From: VXYL01 sp965208525
GTDB taxonomy: Bacteria > Pseudomonadota > Gammaproteobacteria > Pseudomonadales > Azotimanducaceae
DNA: 64,000 bases
Assembly (NCBI GenBank): GCA_965208525.1
Contig: OZ242340.1
Location: 3,100,001-3,164,000 of the forward strand
Direction: 5' to 3'
Shown: positions 17,482 to 26,427 of the stretch, in pieces
How the letters are laid out: every line of letters starts with the position of its first letter
How positions within the stretch are numbered: position 1 is the first letter of the stretch
Notes under the pieces: model-generated
The model's database searches: none
What the model saw: the letters and a program-made list of their open reading frames with translations, nothing else
Told to the model about the DNA's origin: nothing
Program-made: the position numbers and the translations under genes

Positions 17482-18324
17482 ACTCCGCGAACCTCAGCGG
17501 CCCGCCGCGATACCCATCGTGCCGGGCACGGAGCCACGGCCCATCATGGCCCGCCTGCCTCCTGCATCGATGACTCCAACGACTCCGCCAGCGAGTTGAC
17601 AAGCCCGCACAGGACGATGCGACCCCTGTCGTCGAGTTCGACGTGTCGTCCGACCACTCGTCCCATGGGCGCGTCCTCGCGGCCCGCGTTGCACTGCGCC
17701 CCGTCCGTCTCGATGCACTGCGGGTCCGCCGTCAGTGCCCCGCGCAGGCCGTTCTGCCAGCCCAGATGCCGAACACGCAGCCCGCTGCTCCTCTCGAACC
17801 ACCCTTCGTCGCGCCACACGACCTCGTGGCTCCGGGCAGACGGGACGGGCAACGCCCGTCATCTGCAAGGGCGATGGTTGCCCTACCACTCCGAATGGCG
17901 ACCCTCGCCCCGCGGTGTTCACGCTGATTTCGAAAACCTGAAGCATCACTCGAACCCCGTGCAGAAGCCGGTTGAGTAACTCCAGAGCCAGGCGCGGATC
18001 CTCCGGCCTCGCGCGGCTCGGCGTCAGGGCCGGTGGTCGTCGGCGGTGCCCGTGATCCGAAGCCTGTTCATCGGGCATCGGGTTATCGGGCTGAAGCGGC
18101 GAGGCCGTACCAGGCTGACGGAACGGTAAACTACCGTCCTAGCTAAGGCTAGGGAAGCTAGGGACACCGGGACCGAACCGTTACCACGGAACGCTTGCGG
18201 GCTACCGCCAAGCGTACCGACGACCCGTGGACACTGACGTGGTAACCGACGACGGGCCACATCGCGTATCCGCATGCAGACCCATCCGTTTTTCCCAGTC
18301 GTGCCTACGGACCCACCTACCTAT
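17482..18324. other. Gene-poor stretch after the LuxR regulator
   Basis: A minus-strand frame at 17544-17852 is open for about 100 residues but has no recognisable motif and no clear ribosome binding site. The 18050-18250 part contains short inverted pieces such as CTAGCTAAGGCTAG and several GGTAAC/GTTACC motifs. I cannot assign a gene. This may be decayed mobile DNA. Confidence 0.35.
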
Positions 18325-18375
18325 GACCTTGCGCCGTAGAATGACGCTGGCGCGCCATTTCTACGGCGCAAGGTC
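18325..18375. repeat. Perfect 17-bp inverted repeat with 17-base loop
   Basis: GACCTTGCGCCGTAGAA (18325-18341) is exactly complementary to TTCTACGGCGCAAGGTC (18359-18375). No T-run follows. It lies at the right edge of the first accessory segment, just before two palindromic repeats and the molybdoenzyme genes. It could be a transposon end, a recombination site or a transcript barrier. Confidence 0.9.
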
Positions 18376-18510
18376 CTAGCGCTCAGAACACCAACTCGTA
18401 GGGGCGGGGCTTCGTCCCCGCCCGCGTTGAAGTGAGGGGTTCGGAGTTCTCACCCCGCCGGGGTCGCTGACGCGGAAGGAACTGACGCCGGCCACGCGCC
18501 GCGACGGCGA

Positions 18511-18647
18511 CCTTGGGGCGAGTACTGGTGGGAGGGCATCTTGCCCTCCCACGCGCCGCGAGGCGCGGTCCGTGCGTGCCTGTTGCGTCCACCTTGAGCC
18601 GCGCGCCCGTCGGCGCGTGCGAGGGCGGGACGCCCTCGCCCCCAAGG
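18511..18647. repeat. Palindromic intergenic repeat 1 (GC-rich variant)
   Basis: The left arm GGGAGGGCATCTTGCCCTCC (18530-18549) is itself a hairpin, as is the right arm GCGAGGGCGGGACGCCCTCG (18619-18638). The outer ends CCTTGGGGCGA and TCGCCCCCAAGG also pair, so the whole unit folds as a long palindrome with a GCGCGCC-rich centre. It is a member of the family at 18706, 36268, 38506, 52146, 55393 and 57389. Confidence 0.85.
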
Positions 18648-18705
18648 CCCTCGCTTCGAGTCGAATTCGCGAAATATCCATGGGTTACGCGATTTGCTCC
18701 ACTAC

Positions 18706-18810
18706 GAGGGAAGGCATCCCTTCCTGATGCGCGCCGGCACCTGCTTCATTGTGGCAGTTGGAAAGGCGCCTGTCGGCGCTTGTGGAAGGCAGGATGCCTT
18801 CCCTCCGAGG
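18706..18810. repeat. Palindromic intergenic repeat 2
   Basis: The left arm GAGGGAAGGCATCCCTTCCT (18706-18725) is matched by a right arm GGAAGGCAGGATGCCTTCCC (18784-18803), again with internal pairing in each arm. It lies about 70 bases beyond the stop of the minus-strand molybdoenzyme gene. The left arm has drifted from the family consensus. Confidence 0.8.
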
Positions 18811-18879
18811 CCGGCGTCCTCGGCGGGGTGGAAGCTACAAACTGCGTTCTGCGGCGCGAGCTCGTAGCACCAAAGCCCG

Positions 18880-21084
18880 TTAGCTGAGCCGCAACGGCAG
18901 TGATCGGAGCCGACGCGCTGTCGCCGCAAACACCGCGTTCGCCACCGCCGGTGCAATCGGCGGCAGGCCCGGCTCGCCAACGCCGGTAGGTTCCCCGTCG
19001 CTGTCGATCAGCACCACCTCCACCGATGGCGCTTCGTTCATGCGCAGGATGGGGTAGTCGTGGAAGTTGCTCTCGCGGATGGCGCCGTCGACAAGCTCCA
19101 GATTGCCGTGCAGGGCTGCCGTCAGGCCGTACATGACCGATCCTTCCATCTGCGCCTTGACGATGTCCGGGTTGATGGCGATGCCGCAGTCGAGCACGCA
19201 CAGCACACGGTGGACGTGGATTTGGTCGCCATCCACGGACACCTCCGCCACTTCGGCCACATCGGTGCTGAAGGAGTGGTGGGCGGCGAAGCCGAGATGG
19301 CGTCCGGGCGCGGGCTGCATGGCCGCCATGCGTTCGCCGGCAACGCGGATCACCCGGTTCAGCCTTGGATTGTTCTGGGTGTGTCGCAGCCGGAACGCCA
19401 CCGGGTCCTGGCCGCTCTTGGCCGCCAACTCGTCGATCATCGACTCCTTGGCAAACGCCGTGTAGGAATGCCCCACCGAACGCCAGAAGGTGAGCGGCAG
19501 GCCATGGTCGCGGGTGACGTGGCGCACATCGACGTGGCGGGCCTCGTAGTCTTCGAACAGCCCCTCGACGCTGGAGCCGTCCACCACCCAGCCGCCGAAG
19601 GCGTGGTCGGCGAGGCCCACAGCGAGGCCAATCATGCTGTCGCCGATTGCCGTTGGAAGGAGCCCCGGCATGGCATTGGCGATGGTGTCGGGGGTGATGT
19701 TGCCGCCGACCCGCTTGGCCTGCCATGTCAGCATGTTGCCCTCGCCATCGAGCCCCGCCTTGATGCGCATGAGCGAGGCGGGACGGAAGAGGCCATGCCG
19801 GATGTCGTCTTCGCGGGTCCAGAGCAGGTGAATCGGTTTGCCGGTTTGAACCGCAACCTCAGTCGCTTCGACCACATGCGTGAGGGTACCCCTGCGACCG
19901 AAGGCGCCGCCGAGCCAGGTGTTGTGGGCGCGCACTTTGTCCTTGTCGAGGCCGGCGTAGCGCGCCACCAGACCTTGGGCCGCGCCGATGCCTTGCGTGC
20001 CCGACCAGACGTCGGCTTCGTCGCCCTCGATGCGAACGACGGCATTCATGGGTTCCATGGGTGCATGGGCGAGGTATGGAGCCCAGTACTCCCCTTCCAC
20101 CACGGTTTCGGCCTCGCCCATTGCGGCCTCGATGTCCTCGGCTTCCTCGGCGACGAGCCCTTCTTCGTTCTCCATCGCGGCCCGATAGTCGGCCTTGATG
20201 TCGGCGGTGCTGAGGCCCCCGAGTTCAGGAAGGTCCCAATCGACTTCTAGTGCATCGGCAGCCTTGCGCGCCTGCCAGAACTCCTTCGCCACGACAGCAA
20301 CACCGCTCGCGATTTCCACCACGTCGGTGACGCCGGGCGCAGAAAGTGCGGCGGCCTTGTCGAGGTCCCGCAGCGTGCCGCCAACAACCGGGCAGCGCTT
20401 GACCACGGCGTGGTGCATGTCGGGAATGTCGATGTCGATTCCGTAGGTGGCCGTACCAGTGGCCTTGGCCATCCCATCGACGCGCGGGAAGTCCTTGCCG
20501 ATGTACTTGAACGCACTTGCCGGCTTGAGCGGCGGCGGCGCTTCGGGGATTTCCAGTGCGGCTGCGGCGGTGGCGAAGTCGCCGTAGGGGCGCCGGATGC
20601 CATCGGCCACCACATGCCCGTCGTCGGTGGCGATTGCGCCGACCGGCAGGCCGAGTTCCGCGGACGCCGCCTGCAGCAGCAAATCGCGGCACTGGGCGCC
20701 CAACTCGCGCAGTGGCAGGTAGTGGCCTCGCACGGATGTGCTCCCGCCGGTGATCTGCACGCCGAAAATGGGATTGGCATACTCCTCGTGCGGGCCGGCG
20801 AAGACGATGTCCATGTTCCAGGGCGCCACGTCGAGCTCTTCGCCGATGATGGTGGCTAGCCCCGTGGTCACCCCTTGGCCCATCTCGTCGCGCGGGCAAA
20901 AAAAGCGCACTACATTGTCCGGAGTGACTTCCAGGAAGGCGTTGGGAACGAACGAGCCCGCCTCTGGCGTGACCGGCGGTCGGCTCGCGCCACAGCCAGC
21001 AAGGCTCACGCCGACGACCAGGCCGCCACCGGCGAGCCCGGTGGTGGTGAGGAACTTGCGCCGCGAGAGGTTCACGCCGCTCAT
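18880..21084 (-). CDS. Xanthine dehydrogenase-family molybdopterin-binding large subunit (IorB-like)
   Basis: This 734-residue catalytic subunit belongs to the isoquinoline 1-oxidoreductase beta/aldehyde dehydrogenase group of molybdenum hydroxylases. The N-terminus has a twin-arginine motif (SRRKFLTTTG, R8-R9) and then a lipobox-like SLAGCG, so it is exported folded by Tat and possibly lipid-anchored. Conserved cofactor stretches include EMGQGVTTGLATIIGEELDV, GGAFGRRG, WRSVGHSYTAFAKESMIDELA and GVGEPGLPPIAPAVANAVFA. It has no flavin domain. ATG 21084 has GAGGAGG upstream and overlaps the stop of the small subunit by ATGA, so the two are translated together. Confidence 0.93.
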   Translation of the reverse strand: MSGVNLSRRKFLTTTGLAGGGLVVGVSLAGCGASRPPVTPEAGSFVPNAFLEVTPDNVVRFFCPRDEMGQGVTTGLATIIGEELDVAPWNMDIVFAGPHEEYANPIFGVQITGGSTSVRGHYLPLRELGAQCRDLLLQAASAELGLPVGAIATDDGHVVADGIRRPYGDFATAAAALEIPEAPPPLKPASAFKYIGKDFPRVDGMAKATGTATYGIDIDIPDMHHAVVKRCPVVGGTLRDLDKAAALSAPGVTDVVEIASGVAVVAKEFWQARKAADALEVDWDLPELGGLSTADIKADYRAAMENEEGLVAEEAEDIEAAMGEAETVVEGEYWAPYLAHAPMEPMNAVVRIEGDEADVWSGTQGIGAAQGLVARYAGLDKDKVRAHNTWLGGAFGRRGTLTHVVEATEVAVQTGKPIHLLWTREDDIRHGLFRPASLMRIKAGLDGEGNMLTWQAKRVGGNITPDTIANAMPGLLPTAIGDSMIGLAVGLADHAFGGWVVDGSSVEGLFEDYEARHVDVRHVTRDHGLPLTFWRSVGHSYTAFAKESMIDELAAKSGQDPVAFRLRHTQNNPRLNRVIRVAGERMAAMQPAPGRHLGFAAHHSFSTDVAEVAEVSVDGDQIHVHRVLCVLDCGIAINPDIVKAQMEGSVMYGLTAALHGNLELVDGAIRESNFHDYPILRMNEAPSVEVVLIDSDGEPTGVGEPGLPPIAPAVANAVFAATARRLRSLPLRLS

Positions 21085-21569
21085 GTCGTGACCTCCTCGG
21101 CAAGTTCGCTGCCCGCGGCGTCGCTGGCAACCGCCAGGATCGCCTTCTTGATGCGCGGGTAGCATCCGCAGCGGCAGATGTTGCCGGCCATGCCCTGCTC
21201 CACTTCCTGCTCGCTGGGGTTCGGGTTGTGGGCGAGGAGGGCGGCCGCCGACATGATCTGCCCAGGCTGGCAATAGCCGCACTGGAGCACGCTCTGCTCG
21301 TGCCAGGCCGTTTGCAGCGGATGCGGACTTGCCGGGGTACCGAGCCCTTCGATGGTAGTGACGCTCTCTCCCTGCACGGCGGCCAGCGGCGTGATGCAAC
21401 TGCGCACCGCTTCCCCATCCACATGCATGGTGCAGGCGCCGCATTGCCCCATCCCGCAACCATACTTCGAGCCCTTGAGCTTGAAGCTGTCGCGGACGAT
21501 CCAAAGCAAGGGCGTATCCGGCGCCGCATCCGTGCGAACGCGCTCGCCGTTCAACGTGAACTCGATCAT
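21081..21569 (-). CDS. 2Fe-2S small subunit of the molybdoenzyme (IorA-like)
   Basis: A 162-residue ferredoxin-type subunit with two [2Fe-2S] clusters. The plant-type cluster ligands are C38, C43, C46 and C58 (CGMGQCGACT and C58 in VRSC). The second, helical cluster uses C97, C100 (QCGYCQPGQ), C132 and C134 (ICRCGCYP). It passes electrons from the molybdopterin subunit encoded downstream. It has no Tat signal of its own and would be carried out with the large subunit. The external electron acceptor, often a cytochrome, is not encoded nearby. Confidence 0.96.
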   Translation of the reverse strand: MIEFTLNGERVRTDAAPDTPLLWIVRDSFKLKGSKYGCGMGQCGACTMHVDGEAVRSCITPLAAVQGESVTTIEGLGTPASPHPLQTAWHEQSVLQCGYCQPGQIMSAAALLAHNPNPSEQEVEQGMAGNICRCGCYPRIKKAILAVASDAAGSELAEEVTT

Positions 21570-21774
21570 GCAAGGGCCTCCTCAAGGGGTCGCGGCATTG
21601 TACCTACGGGTGTCCGGAGGGGCGCGAAGTCCGGGATCGCAAACGGCCCCGCATGCGTACAGTTTCACCTCGATTTTCGGGGCTGCGGAGACATGATGTC
21701 CGTCGCCCACCCATGATGTGGTCCTTCCCGCACTGTAGGCTCGCGAACACAGGGGCCGCAAGAATCGGAGGCAA

Positions 21775-22167
21775 GTGTTGACCAGCTACCACCCACACCA
21801 CGTTCATCTGATGAGCCACGACGCCATGGCTGCCGGGGCGTACTACCAGCGCATGTTCGGCGCCGAACTCGAGCCGTCCAAGGGCGCCAACGGACTGCCC
21901 CGGGCAAACCTGACGCTTGGCGGTCAGGTCATCCTGATCTCCACCGTGACCAAGGAGGTGTCACGCACCGCAGCCGGGCCACACAGTTGCCTCGGCCTTG
22001 ATCACATCGGCCTCGGCGTCGACGACCTGCCGGCCGCGATCGCAGAGCTCGAGGCCAAGGGCGCCGAGTTCCTGATGAAACCCAGGGACGGCCGGGGACG
22101 CATCGCCTTTGTCATGGGTCCCGACCGCGTCAGCATCGAACTGGTGCAGCGGCCCAAGCCGGCTTGA
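21775..22167 (+). CDS. VOC (glyoxalase/bleomycin resistance) family protein
   Basis: A 130-residue vicinal-oxygen-chelate protein with two beta-alpha-beta-beta-beta modules. YHPHHVHLMSHD gives the first metal-ligand His, LGLDHIGLGVDDL the second-module His, and FVMGPDRVSIELVQ the terminal Glu. Members include lyases, dioxygenases and resistance proteins; the substrate is unclear. It starts at GTG 21775 behind CGGAGG. It diverges from the molybdoenzyme genes, with about 200 bases between. Confidence 0.87.
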   Translation: MLTSYHPHHVHLMSHDAMAAGAYYQRMFGAELEPSKGANGLPRANLTLGGQVILISTVTKEVSRTAAGPHSCLGLDHIGLGVDDLPAAIAELEAKGAEFLMKPRDGRGRIAFVMGPDRVSIELVQRPKPA

Positions 22168-22190
22168 CCCCATATAGCTACGGGGAATAG

Positions 22191-22391
22191 CTAGCTGATG
22201 GCGTGCCGCGAGTCCCTGCGGAACCGGGCGCTGACGGGCTTGTTGCCGTCGCGGCACAGGTTGGCCAGGTGGACGCGCAGGTCGTCGGAGTACGCGACTG
22301 ACTCGAACGCCTCGGAGCGCTTCCGCCGCCCCGGTGGCAGCGCGAATCCCAGGCCCGCCGAGGGCACTCGCGCGAAACGACTTGGTTGATC
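22191..22391 (-). pseudogene. Possible C-terminal gene remnant beside the island end
   Basis: On the minus strand an open frame ends at TAG 22191-22193 and reads RRKRSEAFESVAYSDDLRVH then LANLCRDGNKPVSARFRRDS before the stop. It has plausible protein-like composition but no start before it crosses the island boundary at 22392. I do not recognise the family. It may be the end of a gene cut by the island insertion. Confidence 0.25.
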
Positions 22392-22408
22392 TATTGGCGG
22401 AGAGGGAG
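22392..22408. repeat. attL-like 17-bp copy of the tRNA-Ser 3' end
   Basis: TATTGGCGGAGAGGGAG here is identical to 32227-32243, where it is the 3' end (CCA, discriminator, acceptor strand and part of the T-stem) of tRNA-Ser(GGA). The match ends abruptly after 17 bases. It lies 156 bases before integrase 3, the arrangement expected for a tRNA-targeted island end. Confidence 0.8.
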
Positions 22409-22542
22409 TCCGTCACTAGCAGTTTTCGGGGACTCTCCGCAGGGTCCACGAAGTACCTTTAACATATTGATAAATAGCAAATTATCAGGCTCACCAGCAT
22501 TCTTGACCTCGCGCGGAAAACCGCCCAGACTGGCACCAATAC

Positions 22543-22563
22543 GGGTACGAGTTGGGGTACGAA
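22543..22563 (+). repeat. Arm-type direct repeat, left island end
   Basis: GGGTACGAGTTGGGGTACGA contains two GGGTACGA units and sits just before the integrase 3 start. A close copy, GGTACGAATTAGGGTACGAA, lies at 32180-32199, 28 bases inside the other island end. Paired half-sites at both ends are what integrase arm-binding sites look like. Confidence 0.55.
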
Positions 22564-22564
22564 G

Positions 22565-23719
22565 ATGCCAAAGCTCACGGCGCGAAGGGTCGAGACGGCC
22601 AAGGGGCCCGCGAAGCTCACCGACGAGCATGGTCTTTACCTCCGGGTGTCTCCGCGCGGCGCGAAGTCGTGGATCCAGAGGCTGACTATACAGGGACGGC
22701 GAACGGACAACGCGGTGGGACACTATCCCTCGATGAGCCTCGCGGAGGCGCGCGCAGCAGCGTTCGAGCGCTGGAAGGTGGCCAAGGCGGGCGGCGACCC
22801 CAGAACGACGGAGGGCAGGCCTGCCTCGCCGACCTTCGCGGAGGCGGCCGAGGCGGTCATCGCCCTGCACGAGCCGACGTGGAGGAGTCCCAAGTCCGGC
22901 CCGCAGTGGCGGGCCAGTCTTCGGACCTACGCGCACCCGGTGATCGGAGACCTGCCGGTGGGCGAGATCACGACTGGGCACGTCATGGCGGTTCTGCAGC
23001 CGATCTGGGGCGAGAAGCGGGAGACGGCGCGGCGGGTGAAGCAACGCATCTCGGCGATCTGCCGCTGGGCGGTGGCGCAGGGGCACCGGATGGACGACCC
23101 CGCTGGGGCCGTCGTCGACGCGGCGCTGCCGCGCAACGGCGTGGAGCGGCGGCACATGCCCGCGCTTCCCTATTCCGAGGTGGCGGACTGCATCGCCAGG
23201 GTCAGGGCGAGCGCACGGGCGAGCGCGTCGTCGAAGCTGGCGCTGGAGTTCCTTATCCTGACGGCGGCGCGATCGTCGGAGGTTCGCAAGGCGACCTGGG
23301 ACGAGATGGACGTCGAGGGCGCGACGTGGACGGTGCCGGCGGAGCGGATGAAGGCGAACCGGGAGCATCGCGTTCCACTCTCGGGCCGGGCGCTCGAGCT
23401 GCTGGAGGAGGCGGCGGAGCTGTCGGACGGCTCGGGGCTTGTGTTTCCGGGCGTGCGCCCGGGCCGGCCGCTGAGCGAGAACACGCACGCCAAGCTCCTG
23501 CGGGAACTCGGCTTCGACGCCGTGACGCACGGCTTTCGGTCGAGCTTCCGCGACTACGCGGCGGAGCAGACCCACACGCCGCACGCGGTGATGGAGGCGG
23601 CGCTGGCGCACACGATCAAGAACAGGGCGGAGGCGGCGTACGCCCGGAGCGACCTGTTCGAGAGGCGCCGAGACCTGATGGAGTCCTGGGCTGGATACTT
23701 GGCGCGTTGCAACGCGTAG
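22565..23719 (+). CDS. Tyrosine integrase 3 (P4-type), island integrase
   Basis: A 384-residue recombinase with the arm-binding N-terminal domain (MPKLTARRVETAKG, DEHGLYLRVSPRGAKSWIQR), a core-binding domain, and catalytic R236 (TAARSSEVRKATWDE), H322 and R325 (HGFRSSFRDYA), H349 and Y359 (AAYARSDLFE). It should integrate and excise the element bounded by the 17-bp repeats at 22392 and 32227. P4-type enzymes commonly use tRNA 3' ends. It starts 156 bases inside the left end, adjacent to the putative arm sites, and is related to but distinct from integrases 1 and 2. Confidence 0.97.
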   Translation: MPKLTARRVETAKGPAKLTDEHGLYLRVSPRGAKSWIQRLTIQGRRTDNAVGHYPSMSLAEARAAAFERWKVAKAGGDPRTTEGRPASPTFAEAAEAVIALHEPTWRSPKSGPQWRASLRTYAHPVIGDLPVGEITTGHVMAVLQPIWGEKRETARRVKQRISAICRWAVAQGHRMDDPAGAVVDAALPRNGVERRHMPALPYSEVADCIARVRASARASASSKLALEFLILTAARSSEVRKATWDEMDVEGATWTVPAERMKANREHRVPLSGRALELLEEAAELSDGSGLVFPGVRPGRPLSENTHAKLLRELGFDAVTHGFRSSFRDYAAEQTHTPHAVMEAALAHTIKNRAEAAYARSDLFERRRDLMESWAGYLARCNA

Positions 23720-23780
23720 CTATGCGCGTCTGCGTTGGCAGCTTCCTCAGGGAAACCGATCGGGCCCTCCTTCGTCATTT

Positions 23781-23820
23781 GCTCGTCGCCAAGAAACGCT
23801 GCTCGTCGCCAAGAAACGCA
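23781..23820 (+). repeat. Near-perfect 20-bp tandem duplication
   Basis: GCTCGTCGCCAAGAAACGCT (23781-23800) is followed at once by the same sequence with only the last base changed (23801-23820). It lies downstream of integrase 3 in non-coding DNA. It may be replication slippage or a protein-binding repeat. Confidence 0.9.
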
Positions 23821-24038
23821 ACGACGCGGCGCGGGAGGGCAGGTGCAATCCAGGATGTGGCGTCGACGCTTCCGGAGTGCCAGGACATGCGTCAGGTGTT
23901 TCGCAGTTAGCCGGAGTCGCTCTGAATCTCAGTAGTAGTCAAGGTTGGGATATCCCCGTTCAGTCAGTGGCGTCCGCGGCCCCCTGTGTAAGCGGTCAAG
24001 CCGTCGGCGACAGGCGCTCTAGCCTTTTTTGACCCCGA

Positions 24039-24058
24039 GTTCGGTTCATCAACCGAAC
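24039..24058. promoter_or_regulatory. 8-bp perfect hairpin upstream of recombinase 4
   Basis: GTTCGGTT (24039-24046) pairs with AACCGAAC (24051-24058) around CATC. A T6 tract lies just upstream on the plus strand (24025-24030), so it is not a plus-strand terminator. It could be an operator for the recombinase gene about 160 bases downstream. Confidence 0.45.
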
Positions 24059-24216
24059 GCGTCAGTTTTCGGTGGCCTTGATGAAGCGCAAAGGCCACGG
24101 AGTCGAATATTTGGCGGGCTTCCGCCTTGTCCACGATGTCGTTGTTGTGGGCGAATGATGCATTGTTGCAGCTAACGGCGATTTTCCGAACCGGAACCGA
24201 ACGCGAGGCAAAGGCC

Positions 24217-25155
24217 ATGAACCCCGAAACCCTCCCCGCCAGCCCCGGCGACGACCTCCCCGAACAGGCGCGCGCCCTCGTGCGTGACTCGCTCGCGCCC
24301 GCAACGCGCCGGGCATACGGCACCCACCTCAAGGCGTTGGACGCCCACCTCGGCGGCCGGGCGCTCACGGACGCCACGCTCGCCGCCTACCTCGGACAAC
24401 TGGACGAGGAGAAGAAGGCTCCGGCCACGGCCGGCGCGGCGGTGGCGGCGGTCAGGTGCGGCGCGTCCATGCGCGGCGAGGACTCCCCGGTCGGGGCGCT
24501 CACGCGGGCGGCCCTCAGGGGCTTTCGGCGCAGGGGGCGAAGCGAACGGGGCAGGGGTCAGGCGCGACCGATCACCTATGCGGAGGCACTGACCGTCATC
24601 GCTACGGCCTGCCAGCCCCGGCAGCTCCCCGTCCGCATGGAGTCCGAACGGCGGGCGCAGCGGCGCGGACGGATGGATGCGGCCATCGTCGCCGTCCTCT
24701 TTCAGGGCGGACTCCGGCGATCCGAGGCAGCCGCCCTCGAATGGAGGGACATCGAGGACGCGCCGGGGACGGAGGGGGCGCTGCTCGTTCGCGTTCGGCG
24801 CTCAAAGACCAATCAGGACGGGGCGACGGCCGACGTGCGCTTCCTCAAGGGGCGATGCGCGGCGGCGCTGGCGGCGATCCGGCCGGCCAAGACGGACGGC
24901 AGGGAAGGGCGGCGCGTGTTCGGGGGGCTCAACGGCGCATCCATCGGTCGCCGGTTCGCGGCGGCGGCCAAGGCTGCGGGGTTCGACGGCGTGACGGCGC
25001 ATTCGGCGCGGGTCGGACTCGCTTCCGAACTCACCCACCGGGGCGCTTCCACGACGGAAGTGATGAAGGCGGGCAACTGGAAGTCCGCCCGGATGGTCGC
25101 CCACTACGCCGCCGGCGCCGAAGCCGAGAAGGGGGCGGTGTCCAAGTATCTCTGA
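24217..25155 (+). CDS. Tyrosine recombinase 4 (XerC/phage-integrase-like, no arm domain)
   Basis: About 312 residues from ATG 24217; a longer in-frame start at 24127 looks less likely. It has an N-terminal SAM-like domain (RALVRDSLAPATRRAYGTHL) and a catalytic domain with R167 (FQGGLRRSEAAALEW), H262 and R265 (AHSARVGLASELTHRG), and Y297 in ARMVAHYAAG. It lacks the P4-type arm domain, so it is not a duplicate of integrase 3. It may serve a second nested element or resolve element multimers. A 27-bp direct-repeat pair begins about 255 bases downstream. Confidence 0.92.
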   Translation: MNPETLPASPGDDLPEQARALVRDSLAPATRRAYGTHLKALDAHLGGRALTDATLAAYLGQLDEEKKAPATAGAAVAAVRCGASMRGEDSPVGALTRAALRGFRRRGRSERGRGQARPITYAEALTVIATACQPRQLPVRMESERRAQRRGRMDAAIVAVLFQGGLRRSEAAALEWRDIEDAPGTEGALLVRVRRSKTNQDGATADVRFLKGRCAAALAAIRPAKTDGREGRRVFGGLNGASIGRRFAAAAKAAGFDGVTAHSARVGLASELTHRGASTTEVMKAGNWKSARMVAHYAAGAEAEKGAVSKYL

Positions 25156-25410
25156 CCGCCCGAAACCCTTCCGGAGGCCGCAGAACGCCCCGTGGAGGGC
25201 GCTTTCGGGGAGTCGCCTCCCTTCCCGCGAACCCGAGGGGCGGCGCAGGCGACCAAAACGGGCCGCGTGCGGGCGAAATCGGGCGGATCGGGCGGCCAAG
25301 GCGCGCTTTCGGCACTCGAAAACGGGCGCGAAGCCCCGATTTCGGTGGCCGGTTCGGCGGTCGAAGGCCGGTCGGCAGCCGGATTCGGGCATCGCCGCGG
25401 CCGCCGTTGC
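25156..25410. other. Spacer downstream of recombinase 4
   Basis: I find no convincing gene. The stretch is very GC-rich with open frames on both strands and no motif. It leads into the 27-bp direct repeats. Confidence 0.3.
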
Positions 25411-25556
25411 TTGGGACTCCGGCCATTTGGTTCCTGATTTCCAGGCCGACCAGGGGGCTCGTTCGGTGCCCCCGCCCTGGCGGGGCGCGACTATGTCCTG
25501 CGTCCGCGCATATTTCGGCTTGGGTTTCTTTGGGACTCCGGCAGCTTGGTTCCTGA
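25411..25556 (+). repeat. Pair of 27-bp direct repeats, 24 of 27 identical
   Basis: The copies are 25411-25437 and 25530-25556. Both begin TTGGGACTCCGGC and end TTGGTTCCTGA, with three consecutive differences between. They are spaced 119 bases apart, downstream of recombinase 4. They are candidates for recombination or attachment sites of that enzyme, or for binding sites. Confidence 0.8.
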
Positions 25557-25631
25557 ATAACGGCTGGTATGGTTCCGTAACGGTGTATGCTTCGTTGAGC
25601 CCTTCCAATTCATGTACTGTCGGGGGTCTGA

Positions 25632-25859
25632 ATGACTGGAGCGGAACAGCAACTTCAGATCGCCGTCACGAAGGCGATTCTTCGCATCCTTGCAAGAGAC
25701 AATCCTGCGAGTCGGAGTGAACTCCGCGAGTCCATCGAAGCCGCCAAGGAAACCGTGCGGCACCTTGTTGACGCCAATGCTGCGGCGAGCCTCGCGGATA
25801 GCTACTTGCGTGCACTCGAGGAAGAGGGCCCTATGCCCGCCGTCGCCCGTTCCGGGTGA
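25632..25859 (+). CDS. Small hypothetical protein
   Basis: A 75-residue, mostly helical product with Ala/Glu-rich amphipathic stretches (QLQIAVTKAILRILARDN, IEAAKETVRHLVDANAAASL). No family is recognised. It starts at ATG 25632, and the putative lipoprotein gene begins 25 bases after its stop, so they may be co-transcribed. An out-of-frame longer reading overlaps, so it could also be non-coding. Confidence 0.45.
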   Translation: MTGAEQQLQIAVTKAILRILARDNPASRSELRESIEAAKETVRHLVDANAAASLADSYLRALEEEGPMPAVARSG

Positions 25860-25884
25860 CCTTTCCGTCATCTGCATTCCCATC

Positions 25885-26427
25885 ATGGCGTTGATGCGCT
25901 CGGCTCTGGCGACTCTGGCCGTCCTGCTTGCGGGCTGTCAGTCGCAGGTGCCGCCCGAACCAGGCGCGGATTGGAGGCCGCCCAGCGCCAAGTGTCTTGG
26001 CATTGCCGCGCCTAGGGGAGCCGATACGCTCGGTAACGTGTACAGAACGCAGCGCACGTCAATCGGCTACGGGTCCATGGAAGTCATGTACAGCGTGAAG
26101 GGCAACTGCGTGACCTACGTTGAAAAGACGATCTACGGGGTCAACCCGGCGAGAGCATTTGAGACAGGCCGCGTTGGTGCGTTGCAGCGGCAGTTTGGCG
26201 CAACGGACGATGACATGGCCGTCCTTGCGACGGCGCTTGTCGAGATGCATGCGCTGCTAGGTTCTGCGGAACCTCGCGTTGGCGTCATCTACTCTAACCA
26301 TGCTTCAGCGGGCAAGGTGGTTAACGGAATCTGTCGAATGTGGACTCTCGGCATGATGCTCAGCACGAACTTGAGCATTACCTTTGCCCTCGTGCTGAAG
26401 TCGGACATAGAGCGGTGCGGCGGGTAA
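25885..26427 (+). CDS. Putative lipoprotein of unknown function
   Basis: A 180-residue protein from ATG 25885 with a clear lipoprotein signal: MALMRSALATLAVLLAGC, lipobox LAGC. The mature domain has several Cys (AKCLG, GNCVT, GICRMW, ERCGG) and a hydrophobic C-terminal stretch (LGMMLSTNLSITFALVL) that may be a membrane segment. No known domain is recognised. It lies inside the tRNA-Ser island and is probably cargo. Confidence 0.65.
   Translation: MALMRSALATLAVLLAGCQSQVPPEPGADWRPPSAKCLGIAAPRGADTLGNVYRTQRTSIGYGSMEVMYSVKGNCVTYVEKTIYGVNPARAFETGRVGALQRQFGATDDDMAVLATALVEMHALLGSAEPRVGVIYSNHASAGKVVNGICRMWTLGMMLSTNLSITFALVLKSDIERCGG

Noticed and set aside
17494..18078. A minus-strand gene after the LuxR regulator
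   Set aside because: Arg/Gly-rich low-complexity translation with no recognisable domain; frames on both strands are equally open.
23781..23820. CRISPR array
   Set aside because: Two adjacent 20-base copies without spacers and no cas genes; a simple tandem duplication.
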